From Flavimobilis sp052324925 (GTDB lineage: Bacteria; Actinomycetota; Actinomycetes; Actinomycetales; Cellulomonadaceae), in the NCBI GenBank assembly GCA_052324925.1, contig JBQPRE010000006.1: a stretch of 64,000 nucleotides of DNA; one strand, written 5' to 3'. A model generated the notes under the pieces. The model was not told the DNA's origin, made no database searches, and saw nothing but the letters and a program-made list of their open reading frames with translations. Positions 7,975 through 17,177 of the stretch are shown here, piece by piece. Every line of letters begins with the position of its first letter. Position 1 is the first letter of the stretch. The position numbers were made by a program, and so were the translations under genes.

Positions 7975-10191
7975 TCAGTCGAGCGGACGGCCCGTCAGAC
8001 GCGCGAACGCCTCGAGGTACCGCTCCCGCGTCGCGTCCACGACCTCGTCCGGAAGCGCAGGCGGCTCGGCACCGCTCGCGCGGTCCCAGCCCGACGCCGC
8101 CGAGACGAGCCAGTCCCGCACGTGCTGCTTGTCAAAGCTCGGCTGAGCACGCCCCGGCCGCCACTCGTCCGCAGCCCAGAAGCGCGACGAGTCAGGCGTG
8201 AGCACCTCGTCGCCCAGGACAATGGCGCCCGTGACGGGGTCGAGCCCGAACTCGAGCTTCGTGTCAGCGAGGATGACGCCCCGCTCACGTGCGAGCCCGG
8301 CCGCACGCGTGTAGACCTCGAGCGTCAGCGCGCGCAGACGAGCGGCGTTCTCGACGCCGATTCGCTCGGCGACGACGTCGAACGAGACGTTCTCGTCGTG
8401 CTCGCCCACCTCAGCCTTCGTCGCCGGGGTGAAGATCGCCTCCGGAAGCGCTGAGCCGTCCTCGAGACCGTCGGGCAGCGGAACCCCGCACACCGTGCGC
8501 GTCGCCCGGTACTCGACGAGCCCCGAGCCCGTGAGATAGCCACGAGCGACGCACTCGACGGGGAACATCTCCAGACGCCGGCAGATCATCGCGCGGCCCG
8601 CGACCGCGGCCGGGACGAGCCCGTCGCCGTCCGCGCGCGACGTCTCGACCGAAACGACGTGGTGGTCGACGACGTCGGCCAGCTGCTCGAACCACCACAG
8701 GCTCAGCTGCGTGAGCACCGTGCCCTTGCCGGGGATCTCGCTCGCCAGCACGTAGTCATAGGCCGAGATCCGGTCGGAGGCGACGACGAGCACGACGTCG
8801 CCCGCGGGGTGCTCGCCCACGGGTTCGTAGAGGTCCCGGACCTTGCCCGAGTAGACGTGGCGCCAGCCAGGAAGATCGAGCGCCGTCCCGCCGCCCGGCA
8901 CGGCGAGGGCAGGCGTGGCGATCGGCTCCCCCAGGCCCGCAGCGCGCGCGGCGATGTCCGACCGGTGGTGAGAGCCCTCGAGAGTGATGCGACCGACGCC
9001 CGCATAGGCGGCCTCGCGCGCCACGTCGAGGTCAGCCCCGACGCCGACGACTGACAGGACGCGACCGCCCGTCGCGACGAGCGTGCCGTCAACCGATGAC
9101 GTCCCGGCATGCAGCACGTGCACACCCGCCAGCTCCGCGGCAGCGTCGATGCCCGTGATCGGATCCCCGGAACGCACGTCGCCCGGGTAGCCTCCCGCGG
9201 CGACGACGACCGTGACCGCCGCCTCGTCCGACCACTCGAGCGCTCCGAGCGAGCCGACCGTGCCCGTCGCCGCCGCGTAGAGGACGGACGAGAGAGGCGT
9301 GCGCAGCCGCGCGAGCACGACCTGGGTCTCGGGGTCACCGAAGCGCGCATTGAACTCGACGACGCGGGTGCCCTTCGACGTGAGGGCGAGGCCCACGTAG
9401 AGGATCCCGGCGAACGGGGTGCCGCGTCGGGCCATCTCGTCGATCGTCGGCTGCGCAACCGTCGCGACGACCTCGTCGACGAGTCCTGCGGGAGCCCACG
9501 GGAGGGGCGAGTACGCGCCCATGCCCCCGGTGTTCGGCCCCGCGTCAGCATCGTAGGCGCGCTTGAAGTCTTGGGCGGGGGCGAGCGGGAGGACCGTGCG
9601 GCCGTCCGAGACGCAGAAGAGAGAGACCTCGGGCCCGTCGAGATACTCCTCGAGGACCACGCGAGCCTCCGCGCCGCGGGCCTCGAGGCACGCAGCTGCG
9701 TGCGCAAGCGCCTCAGCGCGGTCCGTCGTCACGACGACGCCCTTGCCCGCGGCCAGACCGTCGTCCTTGACGACGTACGGAGCACCCAGGTCGTCGAGCC
9801 CGGCCTCGACCTCGGCGAGCGTCGTGCACACGACGGGGCGCGCGGTCGGGACGTTCGCGGCCGCCATGACCTCTTTCGCGAACGCCTTCGAGCCCTCGAG
9901 CGCGGCAGCGGCCGCGTCCGGGCCGAACACGGGGAAGCCGGCAGCACGCAACGCGTCGCCCACGCCTGCGACGAGCGGAGCCTCGGGACCGATGACGACG
10001 AGCTCGGCGCCGAGCCGCTCCGCAAGGGCCACGACAGCGGGCGCCTCGGTCACGCTCACCTCGTGCTGCGCGGCCATGACACCGATCCCGGGATTGCCCG
10101 GCGCGGCGTGCAGCTCGTGCGCGCCCTCGGACGCGAGGGAGTGGACGATGGCGTGCTCGCGGGCACCTGTTCCCAGGACGAGGATCTTCAC
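7975..10191 (-). CDS. purD/purC: Fused PurD-PurC: GAR synthetase and SAICAR synthetase
   Basis: A single 738-residue reading frame joins two purine enzymes. Residues 1-421 are PurD, which ligates phosphoribosylamine and glycine. It shows the family start ILVLGTGAREHAI, the ATP-grasp signatures VKDDGLAAGKGVVV and RFGDPETQVVLARL. A short linker (about 422-437) leads into PurC, which begins at LPGWRHVYSGKVRDLYE and contains VECVARGYLTGSG and ILADTKLEFG. PurC adds aspartate to CAIR. Both halves are full length with motifs intact, so this is a natural fusion of genes often adjacent in actinobacteria. It uses a GTG start at 10191. Confidence 0.95.
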   Translation of the reverse strand: MKILVLGTGAREHAIVHSLASEGAHELHAAPGNPGIGVMAAQHEVSVTEAPAVVALAERLGAELVVIGPEAPLVAGVGDALRAAGFPVFGPDAAAAALEGSKAFAKEVMAAANVPTARPVVCTTLAEVEAGLDDLGAPYVVKDDGLAAGKGVVVTTDRAEALAHAAACLEARGAEARVVLEEYLDGPEVSLFCVSDGRTVLPLAPAQDFKRAYDADAGPNTGGMGAYSPLPWAPAGLVDEVVATVAQPTIDEMARRGTPFAGILYVGLALTSKGTRVVEFNARFGDPETQVVLARLRTPLSSVLYAAATGTVGSLGALEWSDEAAVTVVVAAGGYPGDVRSGDPITGIDAAAELAGVHVLHAGTSSVDGTLVATGGRVLSVVGVGADLDVAREAAYAGVGRITLEGSHHRSDIAARAAGLGEPIATPALAVPGGGTALDLPGWRHVYSGKVRDLYEPVGEHPAGDVVLVVASDRISAYDYVLASEIPGKGTVLTQLSLWWFEQLADVVDHHVVSVETSRADGDGLVPAAVAGRAMICRRLEMFPVECVARGYLTGSGLVEYRATRTVCGVPLPDGLEDGSALPEAIFTPATKAEVGEHDENVSFDVVAERIGVENAARLRALTLEVYTRAAGLARERGVILADTKLEFGLDPVTGAIVLGDEVLTPDSSRFWAADEWRPGRAQPSFDKQHVRDWLVSAASGWDRASGAEPPALPDEVVDATRERYLEAFARLTGRPLD

Positions 10192-10197
10192 GTGGGA

Positions 10198-10203
10198 ATC
10201 CTA
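10198..10203 (-). promoter_or_regulatory. -10 box of a probable leaderless purD-purC promoter
   Basis: On the minus strand TAGGAT is followed by six bases and then the GTG start at 10191. That places the predicted transcription start at or beside the start codon. No purine-rich ribosome site is seen. Confidence 0.5.
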
Positions 10204-10328
10204 CGGGCGAGCCACCACGGCCCGCCGGAGGCGTCCACGGACGCTCCGCACTACCTCATGCACCGCATCTTCACCTTCCCTCACCTGATCCGACAGTCAC
10301 CCCACTCCCACCCACTGCGACGTGCCGC

Positions 10329-10334
10329 TAAGTT
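10329..10334 (+). promoter_or_regulatory. -10 box of a probable leaderless LCP-gene promoter
   Basis: TAAGTT is followed by six bases and then the GTG start at 10341, again with no ribosome site. It diverges from the purD-purC promoter about 125 bases away. Confidence 0.45.
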
Positions 10335-10340
10335 GCTAGC

Positions 10341-11501
10341 GTGCCCTCCGCAACTCGGTCCTCCCGCCACGCCCACGTCCGTCGTGACCACCGCGCGCTG
10401 CGCGCCGTCGGGCTCACGGTCGCCGGCGTTCTCGCCTTCGGTGGAACCGCCGCCGCGATGGTCAACTACGACCTCCAGCGCTCGCTCAACGTCCAGGACA
10501 TCGACGGGCTGCTCGGCACGGACCGTCCGACTCTCGTCGAGGACCCGACCGACCCGTACGCGGGCAAGCAGCTGAACATCCTCGTCATGGGGACCGACAT
10601 GCGCGACGCCGAGAACGCGGCGCTCGCCGGCGACGCCGACACGATGGCGTCGGACACGACGATGATCGTGCACATCTCGGGCGACCGGAAGCACGTCGAG
10701 GTCGTCTCGATCCCGCGTGACTCGATGGTCGAGATGCCCTCGTGCACGACCGGCGACGGCGGGACCTCGTACGCGAGCAGCTACGCGATGTTCAACTCGG
10801 CGTTCGCGATCGGTGCGGGCAGCACCCAGAACCTCGAGACGGCCGCCGCCTGCACGGTCAAGACCGTCGAGCACCTCACCGGGGTCCGCATCACAAGCCA
10901 CGTCGTGCTGAAGATGACGGGCGTCGTCGACGTCGTCGACGCGCTCGACGGCGTCGAGGTCACGCTCGACCAGCCCATCAAGGGCGACCCGCGGTACACG
11001 AAGATCGACCTCCCTGCGGGCAAGCAGACGCTCGACGGCAAGACGGCGATCGAGTTCCTGCGCGTGCGCAAGGGTCCCGGCATGGATGGCTCGGACCTCG
11101 GCCGCATCACGCGGCAGCAGTTCTTCCTCAACGCGATGGCCGACCAGATGCTCTCGCAGAACCTCGTGACCGACTCCCCCAAGCTCTACGCAGTCGTCAA
11201 GTCAGTCCTCGGTGCGATGAGCACGAGCGCAGACCTCGGCACGACGTCAGCCCTTGCGGGCCTCGCCTTCTCGCTCCAGCACATCCGCATGGACGACGTC
11301 GTCTTCACCGAGCTGCCCCTCGCGGCGGACCCGCGCGACAAGAACCGCGTCGTGTGGCGTCCCGAGGCCGACGCGATCTGGCAGCGCATCATCGCGGACG
11401 AGCCCGCCCCCTCGTCGTCGGACGACCAGAAGGGCGAGCAGGACGGCTCCGCGGACGAGCCGAGCGGCTCTACGACCGCGGGGGCCTCAGCCACGAGCTG
11501 A
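10341..11501 (+). CDS. LytR-CpsA-Psr (LCP) family cell-wall glycopolymer ligase
   Basis: A 386-residue LCP protein. This family transfers undecaprenyl-linked glycopolymers onto peptidoglycan. A cytoplasmic basic tail is followed by one membrane helix at about 22-42, so the catalytic domain is outside the cell. LCP landmarks are ILVMGTDMRDAE, the VSIPRDSMVEMP motif, and FLRVRKG followed by DLGRITRQQFFLNAM, whose arginines bind the lipid pyrophosphate. The Ser/Asp-rich C-terminal tail is low complexity. It is read alone and converges on purA across a strong hairpin. Confidence 0.93.
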   Translation: MPSATRSSRHAHVRRDHRALRAVGLTVAGVLAFGGTAAAMVNYDLQRSLNVQDIDGLLGTDRPTLVEDPTDPYAGKQLNILVMGTDMRDAENAALAGDADTMASDTTMIVHISGDRKHVEVVSIPRDSMVEMPSCTTGDGGTSYASSYAMFNSAFAIGAGSTQNLETAAACTVKTVEHLTGVRITSHVVLKMTGVVDVVDALDGVEVTLDQPIKGDPRYTKIDLPAGKQTLDGKTAIEFLRVRKGPGMDGSDLGRITRQQFFLNAMADQMLSQNLVTDSPKLYAVVKSVLGAMSTSADLGTTSALAGLAFSLQHIRMDDVVFTELPLAADPRDKNRVVWRPEADAIWQRIIADEPAPSSSDDQKGEQDGSADEPSGSTTAGASATS

Positions 11502-11531
11502 GTGCTCCCCCGCACCACCCCCAGCAGACAC

Positions 11532-11566
11532 GTCGGCCCCGTCATCCTCACGATGACGGGGCCGAC
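11532..11566. terminator. Bidirectional hairpin terminator between the LCP gene and purA
   Basis: A perfect 15 bp stem (11532-11546 with 11552-11566) closes a 5-base loop between two converging genes. There is no long T run, as is common at this base composition. Confidence 0.75.
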
Positions 11567-11604
11567 GGACGTTGGACGGGTGCGGGCCGCGCCCGTGGTG
11601 CTGC

Positions 11605-12888
11605 TCAGACGAGCGCGTGACGCACGATTGTCGCCTCACGGTCGGGACCCACGCCGATGACGCTCATGCGCGAGCCCGACATGGCCTCGAGCGCGAGGAC
11701 GTACGCCTGGGCGTTCGCCGGGAGCTCCTCGAACGTGCGGGCACCCGAGATGTCCTCGGTCCAGCCGGGGAAGTACTCGAGGATCGGCTTCGCGTGGTGG
11801 AAGTCGGACTGGTTGAGCGGCATCTCGTCGAAACGCACGCCGCCGACGTCGTACGCGACGCACACGGGGATCTGCTCGAGGCCCGTGAGGACGTCAAGCT
11901 TCGTGAGCGCAAAGTCCGTGAGGCCGTTGACGCGGGACGAGTAACGCGCGATGACGGCGTCGTACCAGCCGCAGCGGCGGGGACGGCCGGTGGTCACACC
12001 GAACTCGCCGCCCGTCGTCCGCAGGAACTCACCCATCTCGTCGAAGAGCTCGGTCGGGAACGGGCCTTCGCCGACGCGCGTCGTGTACGCCTTGATGACG
12101 CCGACGACTCGGTCGATCCGAGTGGGGCCGACGCCCGAGCCCGTGCACACGCCGCCCGCGGTCGCGTTCGACGACGTGACGAACGGGTAGGTGCCGTGGT
12201 CGACGTCGAGCATCGTCGCCTGGCCACCCTCGAAGAGGACGGTCTTGCCGGCGTCGAGCGCCTCGTTGAGGACGCGCGAGGTGTCGGCCACCATGGGGCG
12301 CAGTCGCTCTGCGTACTGGAGCAGCTCAGCAACCGTCTCGTCGACCGTGATCGCGCGGCGGTTGTAGACCTTGACCAGGAGGTGGTTCTTCTGGTCGAGC
12401 GACCCCTCGATCTTCTGACGCAGGATCTTCTCGTCGAAGAGGTCCTGGACGCGCAGGCCGACGCGGTTGATCTTGTCCGCGTACGCGGGGCCGATCCCGC
12501 GGCCGGTCGTACCGATGCGACGCTTGCCGAGGAAGCGCTCGGAGACCTTGTCGAGAGTGCGGTGGAACGGCGCGATGACGTGCGCTGCGGACGACACGAG
12601 CAGGCGCGAGACGTCGACGCCGCGCGCGATGAGCGCGTCGAGCTCCTCGAAGAGCACCTCGATGTCAACGACGACACCGTTGCCGATGACGGGCGTGACG
12701 CCAGGCGAGAGAATGCCGGAGGGCAGGAGGTGAAGCGCGTACTTCTCGCTCCCGACGACCACCGTGTGGCCGGCGTTGTTGCCACCGTTGAACTTCACGA
12801 CATAGTCGACCTGGGAGCCGAGCTGGTCCGTCGCCTTGCCCTTGCCTTCGTCGCCCCACTGGGCACCGACGACCACGATCGCTGGCAT
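11605..12888 (-). CDS. purA: Adenylosuccinate synthetase
   Basis: A 427-residue enzyme that joins IMP and aspartate using GTP, the first step from IMP to AMP. The N-terminus AIVVVGAQWGDEGKGKATD holds the phosphate loop and catalytic Asp. FNGGNNAGHTV and TTGRGIGPAYADK are equally diagnostic. Length is standard. The ATG at 12888 gives the family start MPAIVVVG; the longer open frame upstream was rejected. A TAGACT hexamer on this strand (12984-12979) may be the -10 box, leaving an untranslated leader of about 90 bases. Confidence 0.96.
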   Translation of the reverse strand: MPAIVVVGAQWGDEGKGKATDQLGSQVDYVVKFNGGNNAGHTVVVGSEKYALHLLPSGILSPGVTPVIGNGVVVDIEVLFEELDALIARGVDVSRLLVSSAAHVIAPFHRTLDKVSERFLGKRRIGTTGRGIGPAYADKINRVGLRVQDLFDEKILRQKIEGSLDQKNHLLVKVYNRRAITVDETVAELLQYAERLRPMVADTSRVLNEALDAGKTVLFEGGQATMLDVDHGTYPFVTSSNATAGGVCTGSGVGPTRIDRVVGVIKAYTTRVGEGPFPTELFDEMGEFLRTTGGEFGVTTGRPRRCGWYDAVIARYSSRVNGLTDFALTKLDVLTGLEQIPVCVAYDVGGVRFDEMPLNQSDFHHAKPILEYFPGWTEDISGARTFEELPANAQAYVLALEAMSGSRMSVIGVGPDREATIVRHALV

Positions 12889-13053
12889 GTGGATCACCGC
12901 TTCCGAAGCTGTCCTCGTGACGGCGGGGCGGCTGCGCCTCTCACCGGGGGCCGGCGACAGCGGCCGGGATCCCACGCGAGTCTACCGGAACGACCCGCCC
13001 GTCGACCCGGTCCACAGGTCCCCTGAGATGCACTGGCGTGCGCCGGGCATGGC

Positions 13054-13491
13054 TCAGCGGAGCGCGTCGACCGCCGCTGCGTCGGTTCCGCAGTCGTGGA
13101 GGAAGCCTGCGCACCTCTCAGCCTCGTCCGTCTCACCGATCGCCTCGGCGGCACGGGCAAGCCCGTCGAGCGCCCGGAGGAAGCCCTGGTTCGGCTCGTG
13201 GTCGAGGGGCACGGCGCCCACGCCGCGCCAGCCGGCGCGCCGCAGCGCGTCGAGCCCGCGGTGGTAGCCGGTGCGCGCGAAGGCGTAGGAGGCGACGGCA
13301 TCGTCGTCGAGCGTCTCCTCGGCGAGGAGCGCCCACACGAGCGACGACGACGGGACCGCGCGGGCCGCGTCGCGCGCACTCGTGCCCGACGCGAGCAGTG
13401 CGCGCGCGTCGGCGTCGGCGCCCTGCTCGGGAAGCCGGGTGACGATCTCACCGAGGTCGATGCGCTGGGGACGGACGGGAGAGGAGCTCAT
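13054..13491 (-). CDS. DUF3151 family protein
   Basis: A 145-residue soluble protein matching the actinobacterial DUF3151 family, with AYAFARTGYHRGLDALR-like and GWRGVGAVPLDHEPNQGFL stretches (the former reads YAFARTGYHRGLDALRRAGW here). The function is unknown. Its repeated Ala/Leu-rich helices resemble a helical repeat scaffold. In many actinobacteria, as I recall, this gene sits beside the class II aldolase; here a phosphatase-STAS module lies between them. The ATG at 13491 gives MSSSPVRPQRIDLGE, and upstream codons are not family-like. Confidence 0.85.
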   Translation of the reverse strand: MSSSPVRPQRIDLGEIVTRLPEQGADADARALLASGTSARDAARAVPSSSLVWALLAEETLDDDAVASYAFARTGYHRGLDALRRAGWRGVGAVPLDHEPNQGFLRALDGLARAAEAIGETDEAERCAGFLHDCGTDAAAVDALR

Positions 13492-13617
13492 GGCGCCATC
13501 GTGCCACGGGCCTTCGCGGCACGGGCGCGTCCCGTCGCGGCCCGCGCGGACCCTGGGTACGCTCGTCGCACCATCGCGGGGGTCACCCGCTCGTTCGACG
13601 AAGGAAGCCACGAACCG

Positions 13618-13953
13618 ATGATCCAGATCGCCACGTCGCCCGCGACGACGACGTTGACGATCACGGGAGATCTTGATCTCGCAGAACGCGATCAGTTCCC
13701 CGAGATCACGGCACGCGTCGTCGGGCTTCGCCGCCAGCTGCTCGTGCTCGACATGTGCGGCGTGACTTTCATGGACTCGACCGGTGCGGCGTTCCTCATC
13801 GCGCTCGCCGACGCCGGCCGCCGCCGCGGCGGCGCGACCGTCCTGCGGGGCTGCGACGAGCGCGACCTGTTCGTGCTCGAGGTGTGCGGCGCGCTCGAGC
13901 TGTTCCGGATCGACACCGATCACGCCTGCGCACGCGACGACGCCTCGACGTGA
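13618..13953 (+). CDS. STAS-domain anti-sigma factor antagonist
   Basis: A 111-residue STAS protein of the SpoIIAA/RsbV type. These proteins are controlled by serine phosphorylation: the unphosphorylated form binds an anti-sigma ATPase. The phosphorylation loop is VTFMDSTGAAFL, with the likely target Ser in DSTG, followed by the helix LIALADAGRRRG. The ATG at 13618 has an AAGGAAG site upstream. It converges on the PP2C phosphatase gene, whose stop is 28 bp away, and is a plausible substrate of it. Confidence 0.88.
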   Translation: MIQIATSPATTTLTITGDLDLAERDQFPEITARVVGLRRQLLVLDMCGVTFMDSTGAAFLIALADAGRRRGGATVLRGCDERDLFVLEVCGALELFRIDTDHACARDDAST

Positions 13954-13981
13954 CCACGCCCGCGGGTGCGGCGGGCTCGGG

Positions 13982-16168
13982 TCAGTGCGCGCGGAGGCGC
14001 GCCCAGACGATCTTGCCCTCGTCAGCCGCCCGCCATCCCCAGTCGGCAAGCCGGTCGACGATCTGCACCCCGTAGCCACCGACGCCGTGCGGGTGCCCGT
14101 CAAGCTTGACGGGGGGCGCCGGATTCGCGTCCTCGACCTCGATGCGCAAGCCGTCACCCGTGTCGAAGAGCCGCAGCTCGACTGTGCCCCAGCCGTGCAG
14201 GACCGCGTTCGCGACGAGCTCTGAGACCACGAGCTCGGCGTCCGCGACCTCCGCGATCCCCCACGCAGCGCACGTGCGCAGCACAGCATGCCGCGAGCGC
14301 CCGATCGCCGCCGGCTCCGACGGCATCGACCACCGCCGCGAGCGCGGGCCCGCAGCCGTCACCGCCGTGCGGGACCCTTCGTGAGGCAGGCGCACGACGA
14401 CGACGGCGACGTCGTCCTCGGGGGCGTCGGCGAGAGCCGCGAGCAGCTCCTCGCCGATGCCTGCGGCATCCTGCGCCTGGGTGCCCGCGGCGACCGTGAG
14501 GAGCGCCTCGAGGCCCGCGCGCAGTGGCCGTTCCCGGCGTTCGATGAGGCCGTCCGTGTACAGGATGAGCGTGTCGCCCGGCACGAGGACCGCACGGCCG
14601 CCCGTGCGGGCGCGCCTGCCGAACCCGATGAGCGCGCCCGTGCCCTGCGCGAGCTGCGTCGCCTGCCCGTCGCGCACGAGAACGGCGGGGAGGTGCCCCG
14701 CGCGCGCATACTCGAAGACCCACGAGCCGGGCGCCCCGACCCGGGGGACGAGCGTCCCGTAGACCGCGCTCGCTGCACGCGGTGCACGCATGCCCCGCAT
14801 GAGCTGGTCGGTGCGATCGAGCACGGACGCGGGCGATCCGCCCTCGAACGCGTACGCGCGCACGACGGAGCGCAGCTGGCCCATGAGTGCGGCTGCCTCG
14901 ACGTCGTGCCCGACGACGTCGCCGACGACGACGCCCGCGACCCCGGGGGCGACCTCGAGGACGTCGTACCAGTCGCCGCCGACCTGCGCGTGGGCGACCG
15001 ACGGCGCGTAGTACGTCCACAGGTCGAGGCCGTCGATGTCCACCTGCCGGGGCAGGAGCGAGCGTTGCATCGTCTCGGCGAGCTCGTGCTCACGCGCGTA
15101 GAGGCGCGCGTTGTCGAGGGCGAGGCCCACGCGACGCACGACGACGTCGAGCACCTGCTCGAGCTCGTCGGACATACGCGGCTCGCCCGTCGTCTCGCGC
15201 ACCGAGTGCGCGAGAACGGCGAGGACCGAGCGGGAGCCGTGCACCCCGACGATCCTCACGTGACCGGACACGAGGGAGAGACCTGGGTCGGCTGCGATCA
15301 CCTGCTCCTGGATGAGCGCGGCCGCGCTCTCCTCGGGGTAGGCGACGGTGAGGTCGACCATCGCCTCGGTCTGCACCCCGGCGAGGACGCGGTCCACCTC
15401 GTGCGCACCCGTGCGGTCGCCCGGTGGGACGCGTCGTAGGCCGCGGCGCCGCGATCGACTCGGATGGTGCGCCTCGGTCCGCGCTGTTCCCTGTCCGACG
15501 AGCCGCAGCCCGCCGTCGACGAGGAACGCGCCGGCCCAGGGCACGAGGCCGGGGGTGAGCAGGGCGGTCACCTGGACGAGCGCTTCCTCCGGGTCGGGCT
15601 CGGCAAGAAGATCGGACACGCGCGACAGAAGAGCCAGGTGGAGGCGCGCACGGCGTTCAGCGCGCATGGAGTCCCGCAGGTGGACGCTGCGCTGGACCGT
15701 TCCCGTGACGTCAGAGAACGACGCGACCCACAGCTCGGCGGCATCGCCGCCCGCCACCGTCCCGGTCTCCGTCAGGACGGGGACCGCGCTGGCGGTGCCG
15801 TCGGCCGGGACCGCGGTGACCGCCAGCGCGAGCCATACCCGGGCGCCGTCGGGGCGGCTGAACGGCAGGGTGAGCGACGCGGTCTGGCCTGCGCGCACCT
15901 CACGGGCGAACGAGGCGACCCCGACCTCGGACCATTGGTTCGAGTAGAAGAGCCTGGGCTCCAGACCCACGACCTCGTGAGCCTCATAGCCCGTGATCTG
16001 TGAGAACACGTCATTGACCCAGAGCATGCGGACGACGCCGTCGCGCACGCCCAAAACAGTGAGTCCCACGCCGACGTACTGCGCGGCCAGGCCGCGAAGG
16101 TCGCTCAGCATCGCGTCGGGAGCGTCGCTGGACGGCTCAGCCCGCGGCCGTCCCTCCTGCTCGTCCAC
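13982..16168 (-). CDS. PAS-GAF-PP2C (SpoIIE) phosphatase with C-terminal anti-sigma ATPase domain
   Basis: About 728 residues. The order is PAS sensor (about 25-150, with MLWVNDVFSQITGYEAHEV), GAF-like sensor (about 200-370), PP2C/SpoIIE phosphatase (about 390-590, metal-binding GGDWYD, GDVVGHD and YTDGLIE), and an HATPase_c_2 kinase-like domain (about 610-728, N-box SELVANAVLHG, G-box GVGGYG). It therefore combines a serine phosphatase and an RsbW-like kinase/anti-sigma domain. The GTG at 16168 follows a GAGGGGG site and excludes an Arg-rich extension that overlaps the divergent STAS gene. The signal and the sigma factor are unknown. Confidence 0.9.
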   Translation of the reverse strand: MDEQEGRPRAEPSSDAPDAMLSDLRGLAAQYVGVGLTVLGVRDGVVRMLWVNDVFSQITGYEAHEVVGLEPRLFYSNQWSEVGVASFAREVRAGQTASLTLPFSRPDGARVWLALAVTAVPADGTASAVPVLTETGTVAGGDAAELWVASFSDVTGTVQRSVHLRDSMRAERRARLHLALLSRVSDLLAEPDPEEALVQVTALLTPGLVPWAGAFLVDGGLRLVGQGTARTEAHHPSRSRRRGLRRVPPGDRTGAHEVDRVLAGVQTEAMVDLTVAYPEESAAALIQEQVIAADPGLSLVSGHVRIVGVHGSRSVLAVLAHSVRETTGEPRMSDELEQVLDVVVRRVGLALDNARLYAREHELAETMQRSLLPRQVDIDGLDLWTYYAPSVAHAQVGGDWYDVLEVAPGVAGVVVGDVVGHDVEAAALMGQLRSVVRAYAFEGGSPASVLDRTDQLMRGMRAPRAASAVYGTLVPRVGAPGSWVFEYARAGHLPAVLVRDGQATQLAQGTGALIGFGRRARTGGRAVLVPGDTLILYTDGLIERRERPLRAGLEALLTVAAGTQAQDAAGIGEELLAALADAPEDDVAVVVVRLPHEGSRTAVTAAGPRSRRWSMPSEPAAIGRSRHAVLRTCAAWGIAEVADAELVVSELVANAVLHGWGTVELRLFDTGDGLRIEVEDANPAPPVKLDGHPHGVGGYGVQIVDRLADWGWRAADEGKIVWARLRAH

Positions 16169-16394
16169 GCCCCTGCCCCCTCGCGCCGTGTCAACCGTGT
16201 CTTCGGCAGGGTACTTGGCCTGCGGCTCCGATGTTCGAAGCTGCCCGCTCCGTGTGCCGCACGGGCGCGCCGGCCGCGGCCGACGTCGGGCGATCTCCCG
16301 CGACGCGAGGGCCATGACGTGCGAGGATTCGACCGAGGGCCGCGACGTGCAAAGATTCGATCGAGGACCCGACCCAGGACGTGAGGAGCATGCA

Positions 16395-16817
16395 GTGCGC
16401 GACGAGACTTCCGCCGACAACACCGCCCCCGCTCAGGAGGAGCCAGGGACGCTCCACGTGCTCGTGGGTGCGACACGCACCCGCATCGTCCTCTCGGGCG
16501 AGATCGATGCGAATCTCGCCCAGGAGTTCAGCGACGCGATGGCTGACGCCCAGGAGATCGGGCTGCCCGTCGAGGTCGACGCGCACCATGTGACCTTCAT
16601 GGATTCCTCGGGCGTCGCGTTCCTCGCGCGCCTCGCCTCCCAGACGTCGCAGAAGGTGCGCGTGCTGCGGGCCCCGCAGACCATGCGGTTCTTGCTCGAG
16701 GTCACGCGCGTCGGCGAGCTTGTCGAGATCCTCGACGAGGACCCGGGCTTCGAGTTTGCGCCGATCGACGAGTTCACGATCGAGCGCCTGCCGGGGCAGG
16801 TCTTCCCGCCGCGCTGA
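16395..16817 (+). CDS. STAS-domain anti-sigma factor antagonist
   Basis: A 140-residue STAS protein read divergently from the phosphatase. The phosphorylation loop is VTFMDSSGVAFLARL, and the ligand-facing strands TRIVLSGEIDANLAQEF fit the fold. A GTG start at 16395 is supported by a GAGGAG site six bases upstream. An acidic C-terminal extension of about 25 residues goes beyond the usual 110. Together with the other STAS protein it brackets the phosphatase, so both are candidate partners. Confidence 0.87.
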   Translation: MRDETSADNTAPAQEEPGTLHVLVGATRTRIVLSGEIDANLAQEFSDAMADAQEIGLPVEVDAHHVTFMDSSGVAFLARLASQTSQKVRVLRAPQTMRFLLEVTRVGELVEILDEDPGFEFAPIDEFTIERLPGQVFPPR

Positions 16818-17104
16818 CGCGTGACGCGGCCGACTCCGCAAGCCGACCGCCTATGACGTCGAAAAAGTCGCGAGGTACTACTGATGTCACGCCGACTATC
16901 CCGTGTACGAGTCGGAAGGCGAGGTGAGTGAAGCGGCGGACACGGTCGTCCGAGGCATCGTGAGGTCCTCGACGAGCGACGTCGTTCCCCTGGTACCTGA
17001 CATGGAAGGCGGCGCTCCTCGCAAAGGGCCACGGGCCTCGAGCCTCGCCGAGGCCGAGGAGGCCTTCACCGGCTAGCTCGCCGCGACGCACGACGCACGA
17101 CGCA
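16818..17104 (+). other. Intergenic stretch with possible degraded coding remnant
   Basis: No confident gene. A short frame from a GTG at 16903 to 17076 would give 57 residues (starting VYESEGEVSEAAD and ending AEEAFTG). The same frame continues upstream across an in-frame TGA at 16882 as AYDVEKVARYY. Local base composition is more A-rich than its surroundings. This could be a decayed gene or chance; I recognise no family. Confidence 0.2.
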
Positions 17105-17142
17105 CGAAGGCTCCCACCCCCTCGCGGGGGTGGGAGCCTTCG
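17105..17142. terminator. Hairpin terminator downstream of fbaA
   Basis: A perfect 17 bp stem (17105-17121 with 17126-17142) around a 4-base TCGC loop, 35 bp beyond the aldolase stop. Confidence 0.78.
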
Positions 17143-17177
17143 AGGCTCAAGTGGCCGTCAGGCCGCGACCGTGAGGG

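Noticed and set aside
16168..16423. Longer N-terminus for the PAS-GAF-PP2C phosphatase
   Set aside because: The extra residues are Arg/Ser-rich, overlap the divergent STAS gene and lack a start signal. The GTG at 16168 has a strong ribosome site.
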